The position numbers and the translations under genes are program-made. A stretch of 64,000 bases of DNA from Solobacterium sp. (GTDB lineage Bacteria > Bacillota_I > Bacilli_A > Erysipelotrichales > Erysipelotrichaceae), in the NCBI GenBank assembly GCA_017510405.1, contig JAFWNG010000029.1, positions 28,290 to 92,289 of the forward strand, written 5' to 3'. The notes beneath the pieces are model-generated. The model worked only from the letters and a program-made list of their open reading frames with translations, was not told the origin of the DNA and made no database searches. This document shows, piece after piece, positions 1-8,712 of the stretch (within the stretch, counting starts at the first letter, position 1; every line of letters starts with the position of its first letter).

Positions 1-1005
<1,005 letters not shown>

Positions 1006-1105
1006 TTATTATATTCTGAAAAAACAGCCGAATTAATAACAGCAGATTTTCAGCAGAGAAACAGCAGAAAAAAGGATCCGCCAGGCGGAATCCCGTTGTT
1101 TTCAG

Positions 1106-1186
1106 TGAGGATAACAGGTGTCGAACCTGCACGGATCTCTCCCGCAGTCTCTGGAACTGCTGCGTCTGCCATTTCGCCATATCCCC
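1106..1186 (-). tRNA. tRNA-Leu (anticodon CAG) with an unusual C33
   Basis: The acceptor GGGGATA pairs with TATCCTC (one G-U), with A as discriminator. D-stem GCG/CGC encloses a GG-containing loop. Anticodon stem GCAGT/ACTGC is perfect with loop TCCAGAG, giving anticodon CAG. A short class II variable arm is GGA-GAGA-TCC, and the T-arm loop is TTCGACA. These features fit tRNA-Leu for CUG codons. The oddity is base 33, which is C instead of the near-universal U before the anticodon. No CCA is encoded. It starts two bases after the paired end of the structured RNA upstream, so RNase P cleavage at its 5' end would also define that RNA's 3' end. Confidence 0.78.
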
Positions 1187-1336
1187 ATACATAAGATCCG
1201 TTCAAGACAGTTTTTTTACGCGTTCTGCCTTTAAACTACCGGCCTTTTCAGGCCGGGCCGGAATCGAACCGGCACTTCGGGCTTACAATACCTGATCTAA
1301 TATTGCTGTGACTGCCTTTCCGGGATCAGTATGTGA
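1187..1336 (-). ncRNA. structured RNA with circularly permuted tRNA-like core
   Basis: On the minus strand a tRNA 3' half (1294 down to 1249) precedes a tRNA 5' half (1245 to 1221). The 3' half has a hairpin CAGGT-ATTGTAA-GCCCG (anticodon UGU, Thr; one A-C mismatch), spacer AAGT, a T-arm GCCGG-TTCGATT-CCGGC and CCGGCCT-G. After AAA comes AGGCCGG-TA, a D-arm GTTT-AAAGGCA-GAAC and G26. The acceptor halves pair perfectly over 7 bp and are closed by a GAAA loop. No matching 5' half lies upstream of the 3' half and no T-arm follows the 5' half. Flanks also pair: 1334-1330, 1327-1323 and 1318-1311 with 1193-1189, 1199-1195 and 1211-1204, giving 18 bp with a purine-rich internal loop. Product and function are unknown; a tRNA remnant pair is the main alternative. 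Confidence 0.55.
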
Positions 1337-1456
1337 CAGTGCGCTGCTGCCACGGACAGGAAGGGATGCTCTGCAGTGCATCTCCCCCTGTGCACTTACA
1401 TACTATCCTGCCCTGTTTTCCCCTGCGAGGAGGGGGTGAAAAAACGTGTGTCATGG
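1337..1456. other. gene-free stretch with small hairpins
   Basis: Between the structured RNA and rarA I see no convincing coding sequence. On the minus strand there are short self-complementary segments, for example GATGC/GCATC around 1363-1380 and CCCC/GGGG around 1421-1437. They might belong to the leader of the RNA and tRNA transcript. No clear minus-strand promoter was identified. Confidence 0.3.
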
Positions 1457-1479
1457 TATACTTGTTGGTACAGGAGGTG
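1457..1479 (+). promoter_or_regulatory. rarA -10 box and SD
   Basis: TATACT at 1457-1462 is a good -10; the possible -35 (GTGAAA, 1436-1441) is weak. AGGAGGTG at 1472-1479 is a strong SD two bases before ATG 1482. It decides that start over an in-frame ATG near 1454, which has no SD. Confidence 0.6.
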
Positions 1480-1481
1480 TT

Positions 1482-2819
1482 ATGGAACAGATTTCATTAT
1501 TTGATGACCGGCGTACGACCGGTCCGCTTGCCGACCGTATGCGGCCGGAAACACTGGATGAATATGTAGGCCAGCAGCACCTTCTCGCCGAAGGAAAAAT
1601 ACTGCGCCGGATGATCGATACCGATACCGTGCAGTCCATGATTTTCTGGGGGCCTCCCGGCGTCGGAAAGACCACGCTGGCACGCATCATTGCCCGGTGC
1701 ACCGAGAGCAGTTTTATTATTTTCTCGGCTGTTACCAGCGGCATCAAAGAGATCAAGGAAGTCATGAGCAGAGCGGAGAACGCCCGGCGCATGGGACAGA
1801 AGACGATCGTCTTCGTGGATGAAATCCATCGTTTCAACAAGGCGCAGCAGGATGCCTTCCTGCCGTATGTGGAACGCGGAAGCATCACCCTGATCGGCGC
1901 GACGACAGAGAATCCGTCGTTTGAGATCAATTCCGCTCTTCTCTCCCGCTGCAAGGTCTTTGTGCTGGAAGCACTGACCGCAGATGATATCATCGGACTG
2001 CTGAAGCGGGCAGTTACGGATGAACGGGGCTTCGGCAATATGGAAGTGGAGATCGAAGACGATCTGATCGCACTGATCGCCAACTACGCAAACGGCGATG
2101 CCCGCACCGCGCTGAACACCCTGGAACTTGCCGTCCTCAACGGGGAAGGCGACAGTGTGCATTCCCGCGTCACCCGCGATATCATCGAACAGTGCATCAG
2201 CCGCAAGTCTCTGCTGTACGACAAGAACGGCGAAGAACACTACAATCTGATCAGTGCTCTGCATAAGTCCATGCGCAACAGCGACGCCGATGCGGCGGTA
2301 TACTGGCTGGCGCGCATGCTGGAAGCCGGCGAGGATCCGCTGTATATCGCAAGACGGGTCGTCCGGTTTGCTTCGGAAGATGTCGGCATGGCCGATTCAC
2401 GGGCGCTGGAGATCTCTGTGGCCGCCTACCAGGCATGCCACTTCATCGGTATGCCGGAGTGCTCCGTACACCTCACCCACGCCGTCGTATTCTGCTCACT
2501 GGCACCGAAATCCAACGCTCTGGAAGTTGCCTATATGACCGCTGCCGAAGACGCCCGGACGATGCTGGATGAACCGGTCCCCCTGCAGATCCGCAACGCG
2601 CCGACGTCACTCATGAAAGATCTCGGCTACGGCGACGGCTACATCTATGCCCACGACACCGAGGAAAAGCTGAGCGCCATGCAGTGCCTGCCGGATTCCC
2701 TGAAGGATAAGAAATACTACAATCCGACCGAACAGGGCGTAGAGAAGCGGGTGAAGCAGCGCAAGGAACAGATCGAACAGTGGAAAGCCTGGAAACGGGC
2801 GCAGGAAAACAAAGACTGA
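1482..2819 (+). CDS. rarA: replication-associated recombination protein RarA (MgsA-type AAA+ ATPase)
   Basis: A 445-residue AAA+ ATPase of the RarA/MgsA/WRNIP1 family, which acts at stalled replication forks and binds SSB. The N-terminus MEQISLFDD resembles the replication-clamp-binding tail seen in the family. Walker A is GPPGVGKTT, Walker B is FVDEIHRF, and sensor 1 is GATTENPSFEIN. The C-terminal half is the tetramerisation domain typical of the family (AARRVVRFASEDVG-like and DPLYIARR segments). The length is normal. The gene stands alone with its own promoter and an intrinsic terminator right after it, so it is probably monocistronic. A start further upstream is possible in frame, but it lacks an SD. 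Confidence 0.95.
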   Translation: MEQISLFDDRRTTGPLADRMRPETLDEYVGQQHLLAEGKILRRMIDTDTVQSMIFWGPPGVGKTTLARIIARCTESSFIIFSAVTSGIKEIKEVMSRAENARRMGQKTIVFVDEIHRFNKAQQDAFLPYVERGSITLIGATTENPSFEINSALLSRCKVFVLEALTADDIIGLLKRAVTDERGFGNMEVEIEDDLIALIANYANGDARTALNTLELAVLNGEGDSVHSRVTRDIIEQCISRKSLLYDKNGEEHYNLISALHKSMRNSDADAAVYWLARMLEAGEDPLYIARRVVRFASEDVGMADSRALEISVAAYQACHFIGMPECSVHLTHAVVFCSLAPKSNALEVAYMTAAEDARTMLDEPVPLQIRNAPTSLMKDLGYGDGYIYAHDTEEKLSAMQCLPDSLKDKKYYNPTEQGVEKRVKQRKEQIEQWKAWKRAQENKD

Positions 2820-2824
2820 ACCGG

Positions 2825-2856
2825 GATCTCTGTCATACGGCAGAGATCTTTTCTGT
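2825..2856 (+). terminator. intrinsic terminator of rarA
   Basis: Stem GATCTCTG/CAGAGATC of 8 bp, followed by TTTTCTGTT, beginning six bases after the rarA stop codon. Confidence 0.8.
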
Positions 2857-2861
2857 TGCAT

Positions 2862-2885
2862 AAAAAAACATTCCGGAAGGAATGT
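2862..2885 (-). terminator. intrinsic terminator of the aro-MATE-Gx unit
   Basis: On the minus strand ACATTCC-TTCC-GGAATGT is followed by seven T residues. It begins at the stop codon of the Gx transporter gene and ends the long minus-strand unit. Confidence 0.8.
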
Positions 2886-3394
2886 CAGTATCTGCGGAGC
2901 ACCGGCTTCAGATGCTTTACGGCAAGTGAAGCAGCGGTCCCGGTCAGAAGTCCGGTGACTATGGACAGCAGGATGTAATACGGCAGAGATGCTGCCATGG
3001 CTGCCTGTCTGTACAGCAGAGCGACTGCCAGTACCTGGCCGAGGGAATGCGTCATGGCGCCGCAGATGGATAAAAACAGCAGCGAATGTTTCTGCGGATC
3101 CAGCAGAAGCACGGTAAGCGTGGACAGCGATACACCAGCCAGGGAGATCCAGAAGGCGGTGCCGAACAGCGTTCCCTGCAGCGCCGGCGCGGTGATGACA
3201 CGGATGATATTCACCGTGCACAGTCCCTTTTTTCCATACAGCACAAGCGCGATGAGCGATGCGATATTGGCGATGCCGATGCGCATATTGAGGAAGAGCG
3301 GACCGATATAGACCGACTCCAGAATATTGCATACGACAGCCGCGGCGCTCAGCATTGCCAGCACTGTCAGTTTTCTTGTCTCACCTGGTCTCAT
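2885..3394 (-). CDS. Gx transporter family protein (heptaprenyl diphosphate synthase component I-like)
   Basis: About 169 residues with five or six hydrophobic segments. It matches the Gx transporter family (PF07456), formerly called heptaprenyl diphosphate synthase component I. Typical family segments are NIESVYIGPLF-like near residue 25, NMRIGIANI, and GAMTHSLGQ. Family members are predicted ECF-type or ion-coupled membrane transporters of unknown substrate, often next to a NusG domain II protein as here. The ATG at 3394 is chosen; an in-frame GTG at 3406 would add four residues. Both overlap the end of the preceding gene, so the two are translationally coupled. It is the last gene of the unit and sits directly before a terminator. 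Confidence 0.8.
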   Translation of the reverse strand: MRPGETRKLTVLAMLSAAAVVCNILESVYIGPLFLNMRIGIANIASLIALVLYGKKGLCTVNIIRVITAPALQGTLFGTAFWISLAGVSLSTLTVLLLDPQKHSLLFLSICGAMTHSLGQVLAVALLYRQAAMAASLPYYILLSIVTGLLTGTAASLAVKHLKPVLRRY

Positions 3395-3740
3395 ATGTAT
3401 ACTCACTGACCTGGATCACGATATCATTCGGCATGCACGTGATCACGATCATATCTTCCGGCGAAGCCCAGCCGGTATGTGCGCAGATGTGGTTGGGGCA
3501 CTGTTCGTTGATCACATGCCAGCGTCCGCCCTTCACTTCCACATCCAGACCGCCGCAGTCCCCTTCGATGTGATAGAGGGCATCTTCATCGGGATGAAAC
3601 TCACGGACGACTTCCTGTCCGTGCACGATCTGCACGGTCACGTTATGCTTCGGACGCCGTAAAACCAGGATCCATACTGCGCATACCACGACAGTCAGCG
3701 CGATCATGATCAGTTCCTTTTTCTGCAGAAATGTTCTCAT
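3381..3740 (-). CDS. NusG domain II-containing membrane-anchored protein
   Basis: A 119-residue protein with one N-terminal membrane segment (about residues 10-28, LIMIALTVVVCAVWILVL) followed by an extracytoplasmic domain. The signature GGRWHVINEQCPNHICAHTG is typical of NusG domain II proteins (PF07009), which carry CPN-x-C motifs. In Bacillota they are commonly encoded beside Gx transporters or FMN-linked redox systems; the exact role is not known. The start overlaps the MATE stop as ATGA (3737-3740), indicating coupling. The stop overlaps the Gx transporter gene. Confidence 0.8.
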   Translation of the reverse strand: MRTFLQKKELIMIALTVVVCAVWILVLRRPKHNVTVQIVHGQEVVREFHPDEDALYHIEGDCGGLDVEVKGGRWHVINEQCPNHICAHTGWASPEDMIVITCMPNDIVIQVSEYTYETR

Positions 3741-5113
3741 TGCGCGACCAGCTTTGTCAGGTCCTTCGCCCACTTATAGGTCTTGACGCGCCGCATGCCA
3801 AGCACGAGGCGTACCAGCTGTTCCAGCTGCGTAATGAGCAGGACCAGCGCGATATCGTCCATATGCAGCACCGTTACGCATAAGAATGCGCACGGAAGAC
3901 CGACCAGCCATTCAAGCCCCGAATCCAGGAACGGCAGGATTTTCGCGTCACCGCCGGAACGCAGGATCGAGAAGATCTGAAAGTTATATAGCCGCATCGA
4001 CGCCTTGACGGCAAAGACGCGTACGATTGCAACAGCGAGCTTCTCCACGGCAGGATCTTTCAGTCCGAACAGAGATACGAGCGGTCTGGCAAAGATCACC
4101 AGGAACAGTACCAGAATGCACGACATGACAAAGGCAAGTCCGATATGATAGTCGCACTCTTCTTTCGCCCGGTCGATATGTCCCTTTCCCAGTTCACTGC
4201 CGAGCAGGATCTGCACGGAGTTGCCGTAGCCGTAGATCACAAACGTCATCAGATTGAAGATCTGATTGCCGACATAATAGGCATCCATGGCATCTTTTCC
4301 CAGCATGCCGAACGCCTTGATGAACAGTGTCTGTCCGACACCGAACGTGGATTCATTGAAGATCAGCGGATAGATCCGGGCTGCGATCGGCCGCAGGAAC
4401 TCACGGTCAAATGAGAACATCTCGCGGAACGATCCGATAAACGGCTGTTTTGACCATACTGCGTAGCCGACCAGCACGATGCAGGATACCATCTGGGCAA
4501 TGATCGTACCAAGTGCGGCGCCGCGCACCCCCATTTCCGGGAACGGACCGATACCGAAGATCAGCAGCCAGTTGAAGGTAATATTCGTACAGGTCGTAAG
4601 GATCGACGCCCGCAGGGAAATATGCGGCTGTTTCGTGCTGCGGAACATATTGGAGAAACAGAAGTTCACGCCGTTTATCAGCAGTGAGAAACGGGAAATG
4701 CTCAGATACAGCAGGCCGTTCTTCACCACTTCCGGATCACTCATATAGAAGCTCAGGATTTGCCTTCCGAACACGGTCGCAAGGATCCACCACAGTACGC
4801 CGTTGGTCATGACAAGCATCAGACCGAGACCGGTGCATCGCTTCATATTGCGGTGGTCATCCGCGCCGAAAAACTGGGACGCAAACATACTGACGCCGCC
4901 GATGCAGCCGTAGTTGACCATCGCTGCCAGCGTATCGATCTGTGCCGCCGTACCGACCGCAGAGACCATGCCGATCCATGAGACCATCAGAGTATCGATC
5001 ATGGACTGGCCGCTCATCAGAGCGCTCTGCAGGGCAAGCGGGACCGCGATGCGCGCCGTCTCTTTATAGAAACTGCCGGGTCCGATATATTTTTTCTTCC
5101 AATCGTTCGCCAT
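3737..5113 (-). CDS. MATE family efflux transporter
   Basis: A 458-residue polytopic protein with about twelve membrane segments in two similar halves. It is a MATE-family, cation-coupled drug or metabolite exporter (FYKETARIAVPLALQSAL near the start; MSGQSMIDTLMVSWIG in TM1-TM2). The substrate cannot be read from sequence. The N-terminal ATG has no SD. Instead TGCTATAAT lies with its last T eight bases before ATG, so transcripts starting there would be leaderless or nearly so. The gene probably also receives readthrough from aroC-aroK-aroA, 33 bases upstream. It is followed by overlapping NusG-II and Gx genes. Confidence 0.9.
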   Translation of the reverse strand: MANDWKKKYIGPGSFYKETARIAVPLALQSALMSGQSMIDTLMVSWIGMVSAVGTAAQIDTLAAMVNYGCIGGVSMFASQFFGADDHRNMKRCTGLGLMLVMTNGVLWWILATVFGRQILSFYMSDPEVVKNGLLYLSISRFSLLINGVNFCFSNMFRSTKQPHISLRASILTTCTNITFNWLLIFGIGPFPEMGVRGAALGTIIAQMVSCIVLVGYAVWSKQPFIGSFREMFSFDREFLRPIAARIYPLIFNESTFGVGQTLFIKAFGMLGKDAMDAYYVGNQIFNLMTFVIYGYGNSVQILLGSELGKGHIDRAKEECDYHIGLAFVMSCILVLFLVIFARPLVSLFGLKDPAVEKLAVAIVRVFAVKASMRLYNFQIFSILRSGGDAKILPFLDSGLEWLVGLPCAFLCVTVLHMDDIALVLLITQLEQLVRLVLGMRRVKTYKWAKDLTKLVAQ

Positions 5114-5121
5114 CGCTGTTG

Positions 5122-5130
5122 ATTATAGCA
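5122..5130 (-). promoter_or_regulatory. extended -10 element directly upstream of the MATE gene
   Basis: Minus strand TGCTATAAT, then eight bases, then ATG 5113. No SD in between. Same architecture as at 8209, 9247 and 55204. Confidence 0.6.
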
Positions 5131-5146
5131 TCCTTTCCAATACGGT

Positions 5147-6436
5147 TCACTGTGAAATGCCCGTCACGCCGTATCCGGCGCGCTGCAGTTCGTCAAAGAA
5201 GTCCGGCCAGCTTTTCCGCACGGCTTCACAGCCGCTGATCGTCACCGGTTCTTCTGCCGCAGTACCGAGTACTGCCAGCGCCATGACGATCCTGTGATCT
5301 CCATGTCCGCTCACTTCACAGCCGCCGCGGATCGTTTTCTCGCCATATACCGTGACGGTGTCATCCGCATCGACAGACATATGAACACCGAGTTTCTGCA
5401 GTTCTCTGCGCATGCATTCGATGCGGTCGCTTTCCTTTTCACGCAGCCGTCCGGCATTGCGGAAGACGGTCCTGCCCTGTGCCTTTACCGCCGCCGCGAA
5501 CAGTACCGGACCAAGATCCGGACAGTCGCGCAGATCGATCTCTGTGCCGCAGAGTTCGGACGGATGCCATACCATGCCCGACGCAGTCTCTTCACACCGG
5601 GCGCCCATTTTCTGCAGAAGCTCCGTGATCACGCGGTCGCCCTGCAGGACCGAGTTCATCATTCCCCGGACTTCCAGCGTCCGTTTGCCGATTGCCGCGC
5701 ATACGGCAAAGACCGCCGCGGCAGACATATCCTTTTCACAGGTATATTCAAAAGCCGATGCTTTCTGCATGCCGGGGATCCGGAAGCCGTACGAAGTGCG
5801 TTCGATCTGCAGACCTGCCTGTGCGAGCATATATTCGGTCATCCGGATGTACGGGCGGGAAGCTGCCCGGGCAAAGCGGATCGTACTGTTTCCTTCCAGC
5901 AGCGGCAGAGCAAACAGCAAACCGCTGGCAAACTGGGAGGATATACCTGCATCCACGGTATACTCCCCTGCCTGTAACGGTCCCTGTACCGTAAGGACAC
6001 TGCCTTCCTGCTGAAAGAGCAGTCCCTGGTTTTCAAAGATCGTACGGTAGGCATCCAGGGGACGCTGCATCAGCCGGCCGTGTCCGGTGAAATGCACCGT
6101 ACGTGCGTGGCATACAGCCAGAGGAAGCAGGAAACGCAGCGTACTCGCCGATTCCCCGCAGTCGATCGTCACTTCATCCGCGTGCATACCGCCTCGTACA
6201 AGCCATGTATCGCCGTCCTGATGAACGCTGCAGCCGAGATCCCGCAGTCCGCGCACCGTTGCCTGTATATCCGCGTTGTCCGCCAGACCGTACAGACGCG
6301 ACGTCTCTTCCGACAGTGCGGCCGTGATCAGAGCGCGGTGAGAAAGCGATTTGGACGCAGGCACGCTGACAGAAGAAAAGCCTGCCTGAGCAGGTGATAC
6401 CATGATCTTTGATCCTTTCTTCTGTGTCAGTGTCAT
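5147..6436 (-). CDS. aroA: 3-phosphoshikimate 1-carboxyvinyltransferase (EPSP synthase)
   Basis: A 429-residue enzyme that joins phosphoenolpyruvate and shikimate-3-phosphate to give EPSP, the sixth step to chorismate in the cytoplasm. Diagnostic segments are PASKSLSHRALI near the N-terminus, the LREKESDR motif, and GDHRIVMALAV near the C-terminus. Length is normal. An SD (GGAGAG) lies nine bases before ATG 6436. A second in-frame ATG eleven codons later is less likely because the first has the SD. It follows aroK by three bases and shares the unit with aroC. Confidence 0.95.
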   Translation of the reverse strand: MTLTQKKGSKIMVSPAQAGFSSVSVPASKSLSHRALITAALSEETSRLYGLADNADIQATVRGLRDLGCSVHQDGDTWLVRGGMHADEVTIDCGESASTLRFLLPLAVCHARTVHFTGHGRLMQRPLDAYRTIFENQGLLFQQEGSVLTVQGPLQAGEYTVDAGISSQFASGLLFALPLLEGNSTIRFARAASRPYIRMTEYMLAQAGLQIERTSYGFRIPGMQKASAFEYTCEKDMSAAAVFAVCAAIGKRTLEVRGMMNSVLQGDRVITELLQKMGARCEETASGMVWHPSELCGTEIDLRDCPDLGPVLFAAAVKAQGRTVFRNAGRLREKESDRIECMRRELQKLGVHMSVDADDTVTVYGEKTIRGGCEVSGHGDHRIVMALAVLGTAAEEPVTISGCEAVRKSWPDFFDELQRAGYGVTGISQ

Positions 6437-6439
6437 TGT

Positions 6440-7093
6440 TTAATACTCTCCGCTTTCCATGTAGCGTACGATCGCTTCCGCGGCTTCTGCCGGTGTTCCG
6501 TTGTTTACGATCCGTACGTCGCTGTATTTCTCATAGAGCATATGACGCTCTTCATATAGTTTTTTTACTGCCTGCAGGGAGCTGCTCAGCGGCCGTGATT
6601 CACTGGGAAACAGTTTTTCGATCTCCCGGTCGATCCAGATGATCCGCCCGTTCTCCGCCAGCATTTCCATGTTCTCCGGTCGTTTGATCACCCCGCCGCC
6701 GCAGGAAATGATCATTCCCCGCCGGTGCCGCAGAGCCCTTACCGCTTCTGTTTCACAGTCCCGGAAATACGTTTCGCCTTTTGTCTCAAAACATTCCCGG
6801 ATCGATGTGCCGAGCATCTTCGTGACAGCATCGTCCGTCTCGATCACCGGTCTTCCGGTCATAGCCGAAACAAGTCCTGCCAGCGTCGTCTTGCCGGCTG
6901 TCGGCATGCCGATGAGCACCAAATTTGTTTCATTTCGGATCACTGTCCGTAACGCTTCCCGGATCTGTTCTTCCGCCAGCGCACCGCATGCCGCAGCTGC
7001 CCGGCGGACAGTTCTTTCTGCTTCAGTACGCAGCGGTACTTCAGCCGGAATGTCTGTGCAAATATCCCGCATGGATAGTTCTGTGCCGTTCAT
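6440..7093 (-). CDS. aroK: shikimate kinase with N-terminal extension
   Basis: A 217-residue protein. The kinase starts near residue 55: Walker A GMPTAGKTT, shikimate-binding ETDD and RECFETKGETYFRDCE, CGGGV and a RPLSS segment in the lid region. It phosphorylates shikimate with ATP. The first 50 or so residues (TDIPAEVPLRTEAERTVRRAA) are not part of ordinary shikimate kinases, which are about 170 residues; they are helical and unassigned. The start ATG at 7093 overlaps the aroC stop as ATGA. The frame is open further upstream, but that part lies inside aroC. Confidence 0.9.
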   Translation of the reverse strand: MNGTELSMRDICTDIPAEVPLRTEAERTVRRAAAACGALAEEQIREALRTVIRNETNLVLIGMPTAGKTTLAGLVSAMTGRPVIETDDAVTKMLGTSIRECFETKGETYFRDCETEAVRALRHRRGMIISCGGGVIKRPENMEMLAENGRIIWIDREIEKLFPSESRPLSSSLQAVKKLYEERHMLYEKYSDVRIVNNGTPAEAAEAIVRYMESGEY

Positions 7094-8193
7094 TCTGCTT
7101 CTCCGGCAAAGAAGTTTCTTCCTTCCGCTTCCATGACGACATCGGCGATGACAAGTGCTGTGACCGCGTCGATGACAGGACATGCCCGGTGCACGATGCA
7201 CGGATCATGACGGCCTTCGATTGTCAGCGCCGTATCTCTCAGGCTGTCCATATGCACGCTCTTCTGCACGATCCCGATCGACGGCGTCGGCCGCAGAACG
7301 GTCCGGAACACTATGGGCATGCCGTTGGAGATGCCGCCGTTGATCCCGCCGCTGTGATTGGTGGACGTGCGTATTTTCCCGTCCCGGATCACGAACGGAT
7401 CGTTCGCTTCGGAACCCTTCATATCCGCCAGCGCAAAGCCGGCGCCGAACTCGATTCCTTTGACTGCCGGTATGGAGAATACCGCATGACTGATGCGGCT
7501 TTCCAGTGAGTCAAAGAACGGTTCGCCATATCCCGCGGGAAGACCGGATACCGCTGTTTCCGTGATCCCGCCGACCGAATCCATTTCGTTTGCCGCATCT
7601 ACAATGATCTCTTTCATCTGTTTTGCGGCATACGCGGACAATACCGGGAACTTCTTTTCCGCCAGCGCTTTCAGCTGCTTTTCCGGAGAAACTGCGTCAA
7701 ACGGTTCGTCTTCGGCCGTGCCGATCCGGCGGATGTGCGTACCCGTCAGAATGCCTTTCTCCTTCAGCATATCTTCCGCAAGAGCACCGGCAAACGTCAG
7801 GACAGCCGTCAGCCTGCCGCTGAAATGGCCGCCGCCCGAACGGTCTTCGTACCCGCGGAAGCGGATATGTCCGGAATAGTCGGCGTGGGAAGGACGCGGC
7901 ACGTCCAGCAGGCTGTCGTAGTCTTCCCGTCTGGCGTCACTGTTGCGGAGGATGAAAGCGAGCGGTGTTCCCGTGCTCATTCCGTTATATACACCGGAGA
8001 GGATCTCCGGGATGTCTTTTTCTCTGCGCGCCGTGGAGATACCGGCAGATGCCCGTCTTCTGTCCAGCTGCTTCTGAACGGATCCCAGATCGATCTTTAC
8101 GCCGGAGGGCATGCCGTCGATCACGCCGCCCACCGCCGGTCCGTGGGATTCGCCGAACACAGTCAGTTTCAGCATTTTTCCGAATGTATCCAT
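7090..8193 (-). CDS. aroC: chorismate synthase
   Basis: A 367-residue FMN-dependent enzyme converting EPSP to chorismate, first gene of the aroC-aroK-aroA unit. Family signatures are the N-terminal GKMLKLTVFGESHGPAVG, RPSHADYSG, the SGGGHFSGRLTA segment with the conserved histidine, and GGISNGMPIVFR. The ATG at 8193 is fixed by GGGAGGTAC just upstream; the open frame continues further but contains no family sequence. The promoter must lie in the 30 bases before the divergent gene or within it. Confidence 0.95.
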   Translation of the reverse strand: MDTFGKMLKLTVFGESHGPAVGGVIDGMPSGVKIDLGSVQKQLDRRRASAGISTARREKDIPEILSGVYNGMSTGTPLAFILRNSDARREDYDSLLDVPRPSHADYSGHIRFRGYEDRSGGGHFSGRLTAVLTFAGALAEDMLKEKGILTGTHIRRIGTAEDEPFDAVSPEKQLKALAEKKFPVLSAYAAKQMKEIIVDAANEMDSVGGITETAVSGLPAGYGEPFFDSLESRISHAVFSIPAVKGIEFGAGFALADMKGSEANDPFVIRDGKIRTSTNHSGGINGGISNGMPIVFRTVLRPTPSIGIVQKSVHMDSLRDTALTIEGRHDPCIVHRACPVIDAVTALVIADVVMEAEGRNFFAGEAE

Positions 8194-8208
8194 AGTACCT
8201 CCCTGTGA

Positions 8209-8217
8209 TGCTATAAT
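8209..8217 (+). promoter_or_regulatory. extended -10 element of a leaderless gene
   Basis: TGCTATAAT with the last T six bases before ATG 8224. There is no SD and no good -35. Transcription would start at or next to the A of ATG. Confidence 0.65.
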
Positions 8218-8223
8218 GCAGAA

Positions 8224-8706
8224 ATGAACAGAACGAACTTCCTGCATTTCTCTGGTTATTGTATCATTCCCGGCTGTCTGTTTCTGCCGCTTTTGATCAT
8301 GCCTTCCGTTATGGATAATTATTCCGGCTTTCTTGCCGCATATCCAGCTGCCGGAAGACTGTTCGGTTTTCTGATCCTGGGCTGGATCTATTTCCTGCTG
8401 CAGCCGCATCAGAAACGTCCGGAACGCGTTCTGACCGCTATTCTGTTTCTTATGAGCGTACTGATCCCGTACCGGGAAAGCACTCTGTACGCGGACATAC
8501 ACCTGGCTGCCTCTTACGCATCTTTTCTTCTGATCACCGTATACTGGCTGCGCATCCACCGCACCGATCTGAAAAAGCTTCAGTTCTTCGGCGGACTCAT
8601 GGGATTCTGCGCGCTGCTGTGCTTTACCGCTTCGTCCGTATGCGGTCCGGCAGAGTTTCTGTACATGTCTTATATGAGCATCTCTCTGACCGCCGCACGC
8701 CCGTGA
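8224..8706 (+). CDS. hypothetical multi-pass membrane protein
   Basis: 160 residues with four to five hydrophobic segments (about residues 12-30, 46-60, 70-82, 90-108, 122-140). I do not recognise the family. The start is supported by the TATAAT six bases upstream rather than by an SD, so it should be translated from a leaderless mRNA. It is divergent from aroC and convergent with the phosphoesterase gene, ending only six bases before that gene's stop. No terminator is evident between them. Confidence 0.6.
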   Translation: MNRTNFLHFSGYCIIPGCLFLPLLIMPSVMDNYSGFLAAYPAAGRLFGFLILGWIYFLLQPHQKRPERVLTAILFLMSVLIPYRESTLYADIHLAASYASFLLITVYWLRIHRTDLKKLQFFGGLMGFCALLCFTASSVCGPAEFLYMSYMSISLTAARP

Positions 8707-8712
8707 CAGCTC

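Noticed and set aside
1230..1262. GC-rich hairpins as a terminator
   Set aside because: Neither strand has a T-run after the stem, and the parts match tRNA consensus elements.
1451..2264. Long open frames on the minus strand opposite rarA, and similar opposite-strand frames throughout
   Set aside because: They are shadows of strongly coding sequence with no SD or family sequence.
5147..8193. aro genes as a mobile or accessory island
   Set aside because: Gene order, overlaps and base usage look like an ordinary housekeeping operon.
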